A stretch of 64,000 bases of DNA. Origin: Acidobacteriaceae bacterium (lineage in GTDB: Bacteria; Acidobacteriota; Terriglobia; Terriglobales; Acidobacteriaceae). The stretch lies in the NCBI GenBank assembly GCA_030041515.1, contig JASHNS010000004.1, positions 1-64,000 on the forward strand, in the 5' to 3' direction. The notes below the pieces were generated by a model, which was not told the origin of the DNA, did not search any database, and saw nothing but the letters and a program-made list of their open reading frames with translations. This document shows, piece after piece, positions 8,994 through 17,564 of the stretch. The first letter of the stretch is position 1. Each line of letters starts with the position of its first letter. Made by a program: the position numbers and the translations under genes.

Positions 8994-9036
8994 GTTCTCC
9001 CGGAACCCCGTGGAATCGATCCGGACTGTCCAGGCC

Positions 9037-10287
9037 CTACTCGTAGCGAAGAGCTTCAGCCGGCAGCACGCTGGCCGCCGAACTCGACGGGTACAGCGTC
9101 GCAAGCAGGGAGACCCCCAGCGACATGGCCGTGACAATCACCCCGTCTAAGATGCGCGGCGCGAACGGCAGATAGTCCAGGGAATACACATCCGCGGAAA
9201 GATGAATAAACCGGTAGTGCTGCCCCAGGAAGGCAACTGTATAGCCAAGGATCAGCCCGATGGCGGTCCCAATCACGCCAATCAGAAGGCCCTGCAGCAG
9301 GAAAATCCTCCGGATCTGCCCCGGCTGGACTCCCATCGACATCAGCACCGCGATGTCCTTTGTCTTCTCCATCACCATCATGGTGAGCGCAATCAGGATA
9401 TTCAGCGCCGCCACGCAGACGATGAGCCCGATCACAATGAACGTGGCCACCTGCTCCAGCCTGAGCGCACGAAACAGTTCCCGATTCTGCTCCATCCAGT
9501 TCGTGGTGGTGAAACCGGGGCCTGCCGCCTTTTCGATTTCCTCGGCAATCCGGTCCGCGTGATACAGATCGTCCACTTTGAACGAGATCTCCGACACCAG
9601 GTCCGGCTCCCCAAACAGCGCCTGGGCGTCCGCCAGCCGCACGTAACCGAATCCGTCGTCGTATTGGTAAAACCCGGAGTGAAAGATGCCCACCACCTGG
9701 AAGCGCTGGTACTTCGGCGTGAGTCCCCAGGGCGTTAGCTCGCCCTGCGGGCTCGTCACCAGCACGGTGTCGCCAACCTGAGCTCCAATCGAGTTGGCCA
9801 GGTCCACGCCGATCACCAGGGGCGGCGTCGCTTCTCCTGATTCATCCTGCGCATTCGCGGGGCGGCTCAGCGGCGCCAGGCTGCCCGACTCCAGGTGCTT
9901 CAGCATGCCCGACACGCTCAGCTCCTCGCGAGGGATGATGCCCTTCAGCATCGCTCCGCCGGACAACGCTCCACGCGAAATCAGCACCGGCTCATAAATG
10001 CCCGGCGCGTCCGCCACGACATGCGGCAGATGGCGGAAACGCTCGGTTAGCGCCCGCCAGTTGTGGATACCGTCGTTCATCGTGCGCATCAGGTCCACGT
10101 CCGAGGTGGAGCTGAGCAGTTGCGACTGGAAATCTCTCTGCGTGCCGTTGGTGATGGCCAGCGCGATGATCAGCGCCGCCACGCCCACGGCTACGCCGGT
10201 GATGGAAATCCAGGTGATAATGCCGATCACAGCCTGCCGGCGTTTGGCCCGCAGATACCGCGCCGCGACAAAGAGCTCGAACCGCAT
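9037..10287 (-). CDS. LolC/LolE-type lipoprotein-releasing ABC permease (FtsX fold)
   Basis: The 416-residue membrane protein has the LolC/E layout: one N-terminal helix (about residues 20-45), a large periplasmic MacB-PCD-like domain, then three C-terminal helices (about 275-300, 320-345, 375-400). The start RFELFVAARYLRAKRR is characteristic. LolCDE frees outer-membrane lipoproteins for LolA. No LolD ATPase is adjacent, so the ATPase must be encoded elsewhere. Its start lies only five bases after the stop of the beta-propeller gene, so the two are probably one transcript. Confidence 0.88.
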   Translation of the reverse strand: MRFELFVAARYLRAKRRQAVIGIITWISITGVAVGVAALIIALAITNGTQRDFQSQLLSSTSDVDLMRTMNDGIHNWRALTERFRHLPHVVADAPGIYEPVLISRGALSGGAMLKGIIPREELSVSGMLKHLESGSLAPLSRPANAQDESGEATPPLVIGVDLANSIGAQVGDTVLVTSPQGELTPWGLTPKYQRFQVVGIFHSGFYQYDDGFGYVRLADAQALFGEPDLVSEISFKVDDLYHADRIAEEIEKAAGPGFTTTNWMEQNRELFRALRLEQVATFIVIGLIVCVAALNILIALTMMVMEKTKDIAVLMSMGVQPGQIRRIFLLQGLLIGVIGTAIGLILGYTVAFLGQHYRFIHLSADVYSLDYLPFAPRILDGVIVTAMSLGVSLLATLYPSSSAASVLPAEALRYE

Positions 10288-10292
10288 ACGCC

Positions 10293-12584
10293 TTAGTGGA
10301 CCACGGCCTTCACGGTGACCGCGTTGCCGTATCGATCGAAAACCCGAACAGCAATTACATGCTCCGCAGGATTCGCCGGTGCTTCTGCGCCTGGGACGCG
10401 GGGCGGAAGAGGCGCCTCGAAATCGAAATGTTCCGTCAGCGAGTCGGCAATGTTTCCCACCGGCGCAATGTACTGCCAGCGCCCGGCGTCAATGGAATAC
10501 TCCGCATGCGTCACGACTGAGGTAGCGTCCGTCGCGGTCAGCGTCAGGTGGATCTTCCCGTCCGCCATCTGCGCCTGGACGCCGTTCACCGCCGGCGGCG
10601 TGGTGTCGATTACAAAATCGTCGCTCACCTGGCTACCGGTGAGTGCCTGCCCGGGATTGTTCGAAGGCGCATTGCTGGCCACTACCTTCACGCGGTAATG
10701 CCCGTCCGGCAGCAGCGCCCCATTGAACGAATAGAACGTGTCGCGAATGTGGTTCTTCAGCAGTTGCCAGTTGCTCTCGCCTTCGCCGCGATAGAACAGG
10801 GAGTAGATCAGCCTGTCACCGTTGTCATCGTGCGCCAGCCAGCGAACCGTCACTGCATTGTGCTCCCTCACCGCAGGCAACGGATCGCGATTGGGATCCG
10901 ATACATAATTGACGGCATTCGGGGTGGGGAAATTGATCGTCACCTGCTGCGGCTGCCCCGGCTGCGCCGGCACGGCCGCGGCGCGCGCCCCAACCGCAAC
11001 GACCACCTGGTCCACCACCGGCGGCACGTTCGCAGGCAGATAGTTCACGCCCACTCCGCTCACCGCGCTGCCCGGCCGCTCCACCAGCTTCCACTGCATG
11101 AAGCGCGACGAGGCTATCTCTACCGGACCCACATTCGGCTTGAATTCGCTCCAGTCGCTCCACGCCCTCTCCGGATTTTCAATGTTCCCCGCCCGCGCAT
11201 ACATCCGGATATCCTGCGCCGTCGCCGTCTCCACCTGCGCCCGTCCCCACTGCGCAAAGCTCCCCGCGTCAAAGACCTCGCTCAGATACGTTCCCTCGGG
11301 CGCTTCGCCGTGGCTCAGCAGATACAGCTTCCCGGCGTTCGCCGTTCCCACGAACCATCCGTCCGCGGTGGCGGCGAAGCCCGTTGCCTGCGAGGCCTCC
11401 AGATGCGCAAGGTCCGCATACGTCCCGTCGTCGTGGATGCGATAGATGCGCCCGCGATTGCCTGTCGCCGCCAGCACGCCCTTCGGCGTCCACTGGAGCG
11501 CGTACACGATATCGTCATGATCTTCCCAGATCTGCCGCGGCGCTCCATTGCCCTGCGGAATTTCGTAGAGCTGCGAACCCTCCGGAATCAGCGTGTTGCC
11601 ATTGAAAGCCTCCACCGAGCCCGGCTGGACAATGGTGAACGTCGCGGTGACCGTGGCCTGCCCGGTGACCGGCAGCGGCGGCAGGTTGCTCTTTCCCTTC
11701 TCGCCCACGCCCGCGGCGTAGATCGTCCCATCCGGCGCGACCGTCAGAGAAGTGATCTCTTTCTTCGGCGAGTCGTACAGCACAAAACCCTTGCCTGCCG
11801 GGCTGATCCGGTAAATCAACCCCGTGCCGTCCGACCCGGCAATCAGATTCCCCGCCTTGTCAAACGCCAGGCAGCGAATGTGCTCTTCATCGCTCCTGAA
11901 AAACAGATCCGGCTTCGCCCCATTCGCGACGCGATAGATTGCCGCCGGTCCGCCCGTCGCCACGTACAGCCTGCCCTGCGCGTCGAACGCCAGATCCCAC
12001 ACGTACTTCGGCTTCTCCTTTGTGTCTGCCGGATCGAAGACCACCGTTGCCGTCGCGTCCGTCTTGCCCGCCTCCGCCGGACTCAGCCTGTACACCTTGC
12101 CCGAGGGCAGCGTGGCTGCGTAAACCGATCCATCCGGACCCACCCGTACCACCTGCACGCTCAGATCGTGGGACGTAAACAACGTCGTCGATTGCCCTTG
12201 CGGTGTTACCTTCAGGACCGTCGCAGGCGTCCCGGTTCCCAGATAGGCATTTCCCTCGCGATCCGCCGCCACCGACCAGACATACGTCGACGGTGTGGTC
12301 AGGATCGCCTTGCTCGCCGGCCCCGGCATCAGATGCCCATCGCTCGTGATGGCGATGCCGTTCGGCGTACCGCGCTCGAAATCGTCAAAGGTCGACTCGT
12401 TCCACAGTTTGGTGCCCTGCGCGTGCGCCACCGCCAGAGGAAGAACCAGCACCCAGGCAAAAAGGGCGACCGCCGTACAACGTGCCAAAACACGGAAGCG
12501 GCGGGACCAGGGAGAGCGAAACCAGCGAGGGTGTGTCTCGAAGCTACAATTCCCGGCGCGGCCTTCCGCCAAAGAAAACCGCAT
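10293..12584 (-). CDS. Exported beta-propeller (NHL/SMP-30-like) repeat protein
   Basis: The predicted 763-residue product has a long basic N-terminus, then a signal-peptide core (TAVALFAWVLVLPLAVAHA). From about residue 90 to 450 there are repeated segments of the form V-x-x-D-x-x-G-x-x-Y-x-x-T that resemble beta-propeller blades (examples: DREGNAYLGTGTPATVLKV, GPDGSVYAATLPSGKVYRL, DKAGNLIAGSDGTGLIYRI). The C-terminal third looks like fibronectin- or Ig-like beta domains. I choose ATG 12584 so that the signal peptide is near the start; GTG codons closer to the hydrophobic core are possible. It leads directly into the LolC-like gene. No enzyme motif is visible; a binding or scaffold role in the periplasm is an inference. 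Confidence 0.75.
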   Translation of the reverse strand: MRFSLAEGRAGNCSFETHPRWFRSPWSRRFRVLARCTAVALFAWVLVLPLAVAHAQGTKLWNESTFDDFERGTPNGIAITSDGHLMPGPASKAILTTPSTYVWSVAADREGNAYLGTGTPATVLKVTPQGQSTTLFTSHDLSVQVVRVGPDGSVYAATLPSGKVYRLSPAEAGKTDATATVVFDPADTKEKPKYVWDLAFDAQGRLYVATGGPAAIYRVANGAKPDLFFRSDEEHIRCLAFDKAGNLIAGSDGTGLIYRISPAGKGFVLYDSPKKEITSLTVAPDGTIYAAGVGEKGKSNLPPLPVTGQATVTATFTIVQPGSVEAFNGNTLIPEGSQLYEIPQGNGAPRQIWEDHDDIVYALQWTPKGVLAATGNRGRIYRIHDDGTYADLAHLEASQATGFAATADGWFVGTANAGKLYLLSHGEAPEGTYLSEVFDAGSFAQWGRAQVETATAQDIRMYARAGNIENPERAWSDWSEFKPNVGPVEIASSRFMQWKLVERPGSAVSGVGVNYLPANVPPVVDQVVVAVGARAAAVPAQPGQPQQVTINFPTPNAVNYVSDPNRDPLPAVREHNAVTVRWLAHDDNGDRLIYSLFYRGEGESNWQLLKNHIRDTFYSFNGALLPDGHYRVKVVASNAPSNNPGQALTGSQVSDDFVIDTTPPAVNGVQAQMADGKIHLTLTATDATSVVTHAEYSIDAGRWQYIAPVGNIADSLTEHFDFEAPLPPRVPGAEAPANPAEHVIAVRVFDRYGNAVTVKAVVH

Positions 12585-12807
12585 TGAATCAGCCCAAACA
12601 GGGTACAGTATCGCTGGTTTCGCTCTCGTCGTCATGCTGATTGTCAGTCTACAGTCAGGACGCATTCCCATGTTTTGAACCGTTGCCGCCGCACCGGCAA
12701 GAGCGTCCGGGACAAATCCTGCATCCTCACCTACACTGAGTTTTCGTTCCTTCAACTGCACCAGCCGGGCCGCAAGGCTCGAAACCACCCATTGAGCCTG
12801 AGCCGTC

Positions 12808-14064
12808 ATGCTGAAGCGCTGGAGAACCCGGATACTGCTCTTCCTCGCCGTGCTCGGCCCGGGATTCATCACCGCCAACGTCGACAACGACCCCAACGGC
12901 ATCTTCACCTATTCCCAGGCGGGCGCGCAGTGGGGCTACGCCCTGCTCTGGACCATGATTCCTGTCACCCTCGCCCTGATCGTGGTCCAGGAAATGTGCT
13001 CGCGCATGGGCGCCGTCACCGGAAAGGGACTCAGCGACCTCATCCGTGAAGAATTTGGGCTTCGCCTCACCATCATCGTCATGTTCCTGCTGGTGCTGGT
13101 GAACTACGGCAACATCATCGGCGAGTTCTCCGGCATCGCCGGCAGCCTGGAGCTCTTCCACGTCTCCAAGTTCATTTCCGTTCCCCTCTGCAGCGTTGCG
13201 GTCTGGTTTTTGGTGGTGCGGGGCGATTACAAGCGCGTGGAGAAAATCTTCCTCTTCGCCTCAATGTTTTACTTCACCTACATCATCGCCGGCGTCCTCT
13301 CCCACCCGGGCTGGCGCATCGCCGCCGACGCCACCATCAAGCTCCCCGCTTCCGCCGTCCTGCACAACCACGCCTACGTCTTCATGGTAATCAGCGTCAT
13401 CGGCACCACTATCGCGCCGTGGATGCAGTTCTATCTGCAATCTTCCATCGTGGAAAAAGGCGTGACGCCCCGTGAATACGCCGCATCCCGCCTCGACGTG
13501 ATCGTCGGCTCCATCTTCACCGATGTCGTCGCCTGGTTCATCATCGTAGCCTGTGCCGCTACCCTGTGGGTTCACGGCCTGGGCAACATCACCGACCCCG
13601 CCGACGCCGCCGAAGCCATGAAGCCGCTGGCCGGCAATTACGCCTTCATCCTGTTTTCCTTTGGATTGTTCAATGCAGGCTTCTTCGCCGCGTCCGTCCT
13701 TCCCATTTCCACGGCCTATGTTGTCTGCGAAGGCCTCGGCGTCGAATCAGGCGTCGACAAGCGCTTTCGCGAAGCGCCCTTCTTCTATTGGCTCTACACG
13801 CTGCTGATCGTGGGCGGCGCCGCCGCGGTCCTGCTGATCCCCAACAGCCGGCTCATCCAGTGGTCCATCGAGTCGCAGGCGCTGAATGGAATCCTGCTGC
13901 CGCTGGTCATCGTCCTCATGTTGCTGCTCATCAACCGCAAAGATCTCATGGGCGAGTACACGAACTCCCACTGGTTCAATGCCGTCGCGTGGCTCACGAC
14001 CGTCGTGGTCAGCGTTCTTGCTGTGATTCTGATGGTGCAGCAGTTCTGGCCGCACAAGAGCTAG
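12808..14064 (+). CDS. Nramp (SLC11)-family divalent metal transporter, non-canonical motifs
   Basis: The 418-residue protein has about eleven hydrophobic helices and begins GPGFITANVDNDPNGIFT, matching TM1 of Nramp transporters. The canonical DPGN of TM1 reads D28-P-N-G31 here. The TM6 metal motif, MPH in Mn/Fe importers, reads A203-P-W205 in GTTIAPWMQFYLQS. Because the conserved TM6 methionine coordinates soft transition metals, this protein is probably an Nramp-related branch with a different ion preference; Mg2+ transporters of this kind are known. That ion choice is an inference. It stands alone between the divergent propeller gene and the convergent fusion gene. A weak ribosome site precedes the ATG. 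Confidence 0.85.
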   Translation: MLKRWRTRILLFLAVLGPGFITANVDNDPNGIFTYSQAGAQWGYALLWTMIPVTLALIVVQEMCSRMGAVTGKGLSDLIREEFGLRLTIIVMFLLVLVNYGNIIGEFSGIAGSLELFHVSKFISVPLCSVAVWFLVVRGDYKRVEKIFLFASMFYFTYIIAGVLSHPGWRIAADATIKLPASAVLHNHAYVFMVISVIGTTIAPWMQFYLQSSIVEKGVTPREYAASRLDVIVGSIFTDVVAWFIIVACAATLWVHGLGNITDPADAAEAMKPLAGNYAFILFSFGLFNAGFFAASVLPISTAYVVCEGLGVESGVDKRFREAPFFYWLYTLLIVGGAAAVLLIPNSRLIQWSIESQALNGILLPLVIVLMLLLINRKDLMGEYTNSHWFNAVAWLTTVVVSVLAVILMVQQFWPHKS

Positions 14065-14072
14065 GAAATACA

Positions 14073-14106
14073 GCTGAGAAGCGGTCAGCTAAGGTCCGGT
14101 CAGCTA
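14073..14106. repeat. 15-bp tandem repeat, locus 2 (inverted orientation, about two units)
   Basis: Read on the minus strand, this stretch holds AGCTGACCGGACCTT and AGCTGACCGCTTCTC in tandem, followed by AGCTG. These are the same 15-bp units as at 6686-6780 but in the opposite orientation. The minus-strand gene to the right takes its last codon and TAG stop from the edge of the repeat. Confidence 0.88.
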
Positions 14107-15360
14107 CAACAACTTCCCCGCCGCTAAATCCCGCACCAGATCCCGATCCGCCGGCAGAAAATCGTATCCCGGCAGATCCTTCAGCGGCGACCAGCGCATG
14201 TCCTCAAACACGCGATTCATCAGTTCTCCCTCAAACCGATGCACCGCGAAAAACTGCAGGTCCACCGCGCCGCCGTTCCGATAATTGTGCCGAATGTGCG
14301 CGACCCGCCGCCCCACCTCAGCCGAGATGCCCAGTTCCTCATCCAGTTCTCTGCGCAGCGCCTGCTCAGCCGACTCGCCCGCCTCGATCTTGCCCCCGGG
14401 AAACTCCCACTTCAGCGCCAGCGCCGATCCCGCCTTCCGCTGGCAAATCAGCACCTCGTCGCCCCGCAGGATGAGCCCCGCCGCCACGTAGCGCAGCGGC
14501 TTCGGCTGCCCGTTCTGGCCCGTATCCTCCATATTCCTCGTCAGTTTAGACGTTCCATGGCCATCAAGGGTCTCTTCGAGCCGTCGAATCTCCTTCCCGG
14601 GACCAAAAATGTGAGGATGCAGGGCCGAGGCCAGCGCCCGCAAACCCAACACCAGCGTCGGAGCCGGTGTGTTCAGCAGCTCGTCCGCGATGCAGAAGAC
14701 CCGGCCGGCGCGCACCGCCCGCGTCTGCTCCCACCCCGGCCGGGCTGCCAGCTTCCTGAGCGGCACGCGGTCGCCCGCCCCGCACCACGCCGCGACCACC
14801 ACCTCAGGATCAGCAGCCGCGACCGCCTCCGCCGTCGTCACCGCCCCTGCTTCACCCAGAAACTCTCCGCCGGCGGCTTCCACCAGTTCCTTCACCCAGA
14901 GCTGCGAATGAATCAGCGGCTTGCCCCACTCCTCGCAGTACACCAGAGGCCGGTGGGCAGCGCCCGCCGTCAGCGCCCGCACCTCTTCAATCCCGGCCCG
15001 CATCTCCGCGATCAGAGCTTCGCCCCGCGCCGCCGCACCCACCAGCGCTGCCATCAGCCGAATATCCTGTTCGATCCCCGCCAGCGAGTGCGGAGCCAGC
15101 GCGAGCACCGGGCAGCCGGCTTTCAGAATCGCCTCGAGCGACTCCTTTCGATACGGCACCGACGCGATCACCACATCCGGCCGTACCGCCAGCAGTTCCT
15201 CCGCTGTCGCCGACCAGGAATCGCGCACCACCGCGATCCCGCGCTCGCACAGCTCCGGCACGGCTGCCACGCACCAGCGCGTACACGCCACGAGCGACTC
15301 CGCGCAGCCAAGCCGATCCAGAATGATGCTGACGCTCGGCTGCAGCGAGGCGATCTTCAT
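14104..15360 (-). CDS. Fusion: BtuF-like substrate-binding domain plus Nudix (MutT-type) hydrolase
   Basis: This single uninterrupted 418-codon frame joins two domains. Residues 1 to about 265 match the periplasmic-binding-protein fold of vitamin B12/siderophore transporters (IASLQPSVSIILDRLG, PDVVIASVPYRKESLE, PLVYCEEWGKPLIHSQLWVK). There is no signal peptide, so the domain should stay in the cytoplasm. Residues 277-418 form a Nudix hydrolase with an intact box: GGKIEAGESAEQALRRELDE followed by ELGI. A methionine at residue 277 (codon at 14532-14530) could be a second start, so separate expression of the Nudix domain is possible. The start overlaps the HAD phosphatase stop by four bases. The stop lies in a 15-bp repeat. 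MutT-like clean-up of oxidised nucleotides is the default guess for the Nudix half. Confidence 0.82.
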   Translation of the reverse strand: MKIASLQPSVSIILDRLGCAESLVACTRWCVAAVPELCERGIAVVRDSWSATAEELLAVRPDVVIASVPYRKESLEAILKAGCPVLALAPHSLAGIEQDIRLMAALVGAAARGEALIAEMRAGIEEVRALTAGAAHRPLVYCEEWGKPLIHSQLWVKELVEAAGGEFLGEAGAVTTAEAVAAADPEVVVAAWCGAGDRVPLRKLAARPGWEQTRAVRAGRVFCIADELLNTPAPTLVLGLRALASALHPHIFGPGKEIRRLEETLDGHGTSKLTRNMEDTGQNGQPKPLRYVAAGLILRGDEVLICQRKAGSALALKWEFPGGKIEAGESAEQALRRELDEELGISAEVGRRVAHIRHNYRNGGAVDLQFFAVHRFEGELMNRVFEDMRWSPLKDLPGYDFLPADRDLVRDLAAGKLL

Positions 15361-16097
15361 TTCGTGCGATCGGCCAATACCGCCGCGGGATAAAAGACGG
15401 GCCAGTTCCGCTGCGCCGCGATTTCCAGCAGGACCGGCGTGGGATTCACTGGAAATGCACGGCGCGCGATCTCCAGCATCGCCGCATCGTGGATGGAGTT
15501 CCCAAAGACCGCGTCCGGGGCGGAGATCCCCGCCCGCCGCAGAGCCTCGGCCTTGCCTTCATCGGTCGGCACCGCCACCAGGTCGCTGGTGATCAGCCCA
15601 TCGTGGACTCGAACCTCGGCCGCCAGCACTCGATCCGGAGCGATCCCGAACCGCTGCACGCCTTCCTCAATCACCCAGTTGTTCGTCGAGCTGACCGCCC
15701 AGATCTCCGTTCCCGCCGCGCGCAGCTCGTCTACCAGCGCCCGCATCTCCGGGAAAATCTGCGCCTCCACGTGCGCCGAGAAATATTGAGCCGCGGCTCT
15801 CCGCATTTCCTCCTCGCGCAGGCCCGCGTACACCTGCACCATCTCTCCGCAGATGGTTTCTTCCGAAACCTGATCCTGCCGGTAGAGCCGGTGCCGCGCG
15901 TCAATCCAGTGGCTGGCATCGCGCGACAGCAGCCCCGCATCCATGGACCACGTCATGAACCCGAGCCCCGCATCCCCATTCCACAGCGTGCCGTCGCAGT
16001 CAAAGACCGACACGCGCGGCGCGGGATGCAATACAGCCTGCCGCAACTCCTCATGCGAGATGCGCAGCGCCGGTGTCGCCTGAATCGAAGTCATCAT
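15357..16097 (-). CDS. HAD-superfamily phosphatase (HAD-IB, SerB-like)
   Basis: The 246-residue protein has motif I VFDCDGTLW (nucleophile Asp33, acid/base Asp35), motif II AVSSTNNWV, a lysine in DEGKAEAL and motif III FGNSIHDAAML. This is the order seen in the phosphoserine-phosphatase-like HAD-IB group. The cap region (about residues 45-110) is helical. Substrate is unknown. It is the first gene of a two-gene unit, overlapping the BtuF-Nudix gene by an ATGA, so the two products are probably made together and may act on related metabolites. Two adjacent ATGs (16097 and 16094) could each start it. Confidence 0.85.
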   Translation of the reverse strand: MMTSIQATPALRISHEELRQAVLHPAPRVSVFDCDGTLWNGDAGLGFMTWSMDAGLLSRDASHWIDARHRLYRQDQVSEETICGEMVQVYAGLREEEMRRAAAQYFSAHVEAQIFPEMRALVDELRAAGTEIWAVSSTNNWVIEEGVQRFGIAPDRVLAAEVRVHDGLITSDLVAVPTDEGKAEALRRAGISAPDAVFGNSIHDAAMLEIARRAFPVNPTPVLLEIAAQRNWPVFYPAAVLADRTK

Positions 16098-16290
16098 TGC
16101 TCCTGCTCTTAGCCTATCAACCTGCGCCGCGGAGTTCGAGGGCGGCTGCCGCCATGTTCCCCATCCCTCAGCATGCGCCTGCCACGATGCAGCGATTTGA
16201 ACGGTGAACCCTGCCAGTCAACAACGATGCGTGCCCACTTGCTTCCGCTGACCGGCCTGGAGCCTGCCCTGAGCGAGGTGGGCAAGTGGG

Positions 16291-16355
16291 CTAACCGGTT
16301 CTCCACCAGCCGCTTGTTCCCTGACCGTTCCTTTCCTAGCCGCTTTCTTCCTGAC
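16291..16355. repeat. 15-bp tandem repeat array, locus 3 (four to five degenerate units)
   Basis: Plus-strand units begin at 16291, 16306, 16321, 16336 and 16351, each following CTRRCCGSTT(C/T)(T/C)TCC; an example is CTGACCGTTCCTTTC. The array ends about 20 bases before the GTG of yggS and may hold its promoter. The rest of the 277-bp gap 16098-16374 shows no gene or tRNA that I can support. Confidence 0.85.
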
Positions 16356-16374
16356 ACTCGCTACGATAGAGAGA

Positions 16375-17085
16375 GTGACCCTCTTCGCGGAAAATCTCGC
16401 CCGGATCAAAGAGCGCATCGCCGCTGCCTGCCGCCGCGCTGGCCGCTCGCGCGGCGAGGTCCGCCTCATGGCCGTTTCCAAAACTCACCCGGCTGAAGCC
16501 CTCGCTGAAGCCGAGCGTTCCGGGATTCTGCTCTTCGGCGAGAATCGCGTTCAGGAATTTGAGATGAAACGCCCGCGACTGCGCGAGCTGGGCGTCGCTG
16601 CCCAGATTCATCTCATCGGTCACCTGCAGGCAAACAAATCCGCCAGGGCAACCGAGCTTTTTGACGCAGTCGACACCGTCGACTCCCTCCGCCTCGCCGA
16701 GCGGCTCAACGAGGCTGCCTCTCACCTCAACAAAACCCTTCCCATCCTGCTGGAGATCAAGCTCAGCCCCGAGCCCACAAAAGCCGGCCTCGACCCCGAC
16801 GCGCAGGAACTTCCTTCGCTCCTTGAGCGTTTGCCCGATCTGCCCAGCCTGCCCCTTCGCGGACTGATGACCATTGCGCCCTTCGACGACAACCCTGAAA
16901 TCGCCCGAGCCTGCTTCCGCCGCCTGCGCGAGATCCGCGACAAGCTCGCCCGTACGCATCCGCAGCTCGACTTCAGTACGCTATCGATGGGCATGTCCGG
17001 CGATTTCGAAGTCGCCATCGAGGAAGGCTCCACGCTCATCCGCATCGGCACCGCGCTCTTCGGCGAGCGGCCCAGACCGCAATGA
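16375..17085 (+). CDS. yggS: YggS-family PLP-homeostasis protein
   Basis: The 236-residue protein has the single-domain alanine-racemase-like barrel of YggS/PROSC. The PLP lysine is Lys36 in LMAVSKTHPA, followed by LLFGENRVQE, AQIHLIGHLQANKS, RGLMTIAPF and the phosphate-binding LSMGMSGDFEVAIEEGST, then IRIGTALFG. The family binds pyridoxal phosphate and controls its free level rather than acting as an enzyme. The start is GTG at 16375, chosen for its AGAGA ribosome site and family length. It is coupled to the next gene by an ATGA overlap. Confidence 0.94.
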   Translation: MTLFAENLARIKERIAAACRRAGRSRGEVRLMAVSKTHPAEALAEAERSGILLFGENRVQEFEMKRPRLRELGVAAQIHLIGHLQANKSARATELFDAVDTVDSLRLAERLNEAASHLNKTLPILLEIKLSPEPTKAGLDPDAQELPSLLERLPDLPSLPLRGLMTIAPFDDNPEIARACFRRLREIRDKLARTHPQLDFSTLSMGMSGDFEVAIEEGSTLIRIGTALFGERPRPQ

Positions 17086-17396
17086 AAGTCACCGACTCAC
17101 CCGACGGCGCCCGCTTTCTCGTCCGCGTCGTCCCCCGCGCCAGCCGGACGGCCGTGGCCGGCATCGTGGGCGAAGGCGATCAGGCGGCGCTGAAGGTCGC
17201 CCTCCACGCGCCTCCGGTCGAGGGGCGGGCCAATGCTGCCCTGGTCCAGTTCCTGGCCGGTCTGCTCCAGGTCCGCCGCGCCGACATCGCCATCGCCGGA
17301 GGGGAGCACAGCCGGATCAAGACCATCCTGGTCCGGGGCCGGACGGCGGCCGAGGCCGGGCAAGCCCTCAGGCGGGCGACCGAGGCGGTGCTCTGA
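17082..17396 (+). CDS. yggU: YggU / DUF167 family protein
   Basis: The 104-residue protein matches the DUF167 (YggU) family: LVRVVPRASRTAVAGIVG, ALKVALHAPPVEGRANAALV, and a C-terminal IAGGEHSRIKTILVRG. The function of this conserved small basic fold is not settled. It overlaps the yggS stop by four bases, the usual yggS-yggU arrangement, so they form a two-gene unit. A long palindrome follows about 80 bp downstream. Confidence 0.9.
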   Translation: MKVTDSPDGARFLVRVVPRASRTAVAGIVGEGDQAALKVALHAPPVEGRANAALVQFLAGLLQVRRADIAIAGGEHSRIKTILVRGRTAAEAGQALRRATEAVL

Positions 17397-17476
17397 CGAT
17401 CGAATGCAATCTTTGTGGCGATGGAGTAACCGAACGGTAAACTCAACTGATTCCACAAGGGTTCTGGCACAGTTTC

Positions 17477-17502
17477 ATGGAGTGCCTTGCAAGGCACTCC
17501 AT
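17477..17502. terminator. Perfect 26-bp palindrome between convergent genes (possible bidirectional terminator)
   Basis: Two 13-base arms meet with no spacer (left arm ATGGAGTGCCTTG at 17477-17489, right arm its exact complement at 17490-17502). The element is followed on the plus strand by a T-rich run (17511-17523). It lies between the yggU stop and the Ku stop, where a terminator for both directions is expected. A true hairpin would sacrifice the central bases as a loop. A protein-binding palindrome is the alternative. Confidence 0.6.
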
Positions 17503-17564
17503 CTACGCATGTTTATCTTTTATTCACCTATACCCAACGAGGTGGCCGGCGCACGAGAAGCGGC

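Noticed and set aside
10548-12587. 679-codon plus-strand frame over the beta-propeller gene
   Set aside because: Arg/His-rich composition without domains; mirrors the minus-strand coding sequence.
12585-12807. M-box or other metal riboswitch before the Nramp gene
   Set aside because: No conserved riboswitch core or nested stems recognisable in the 223-bp gap.
16150-16220. Possible tRNA-like TTCAAAT near 16190
   Set aside because: No stems of the right lengths or anticodon arm could be drawn on either strand.
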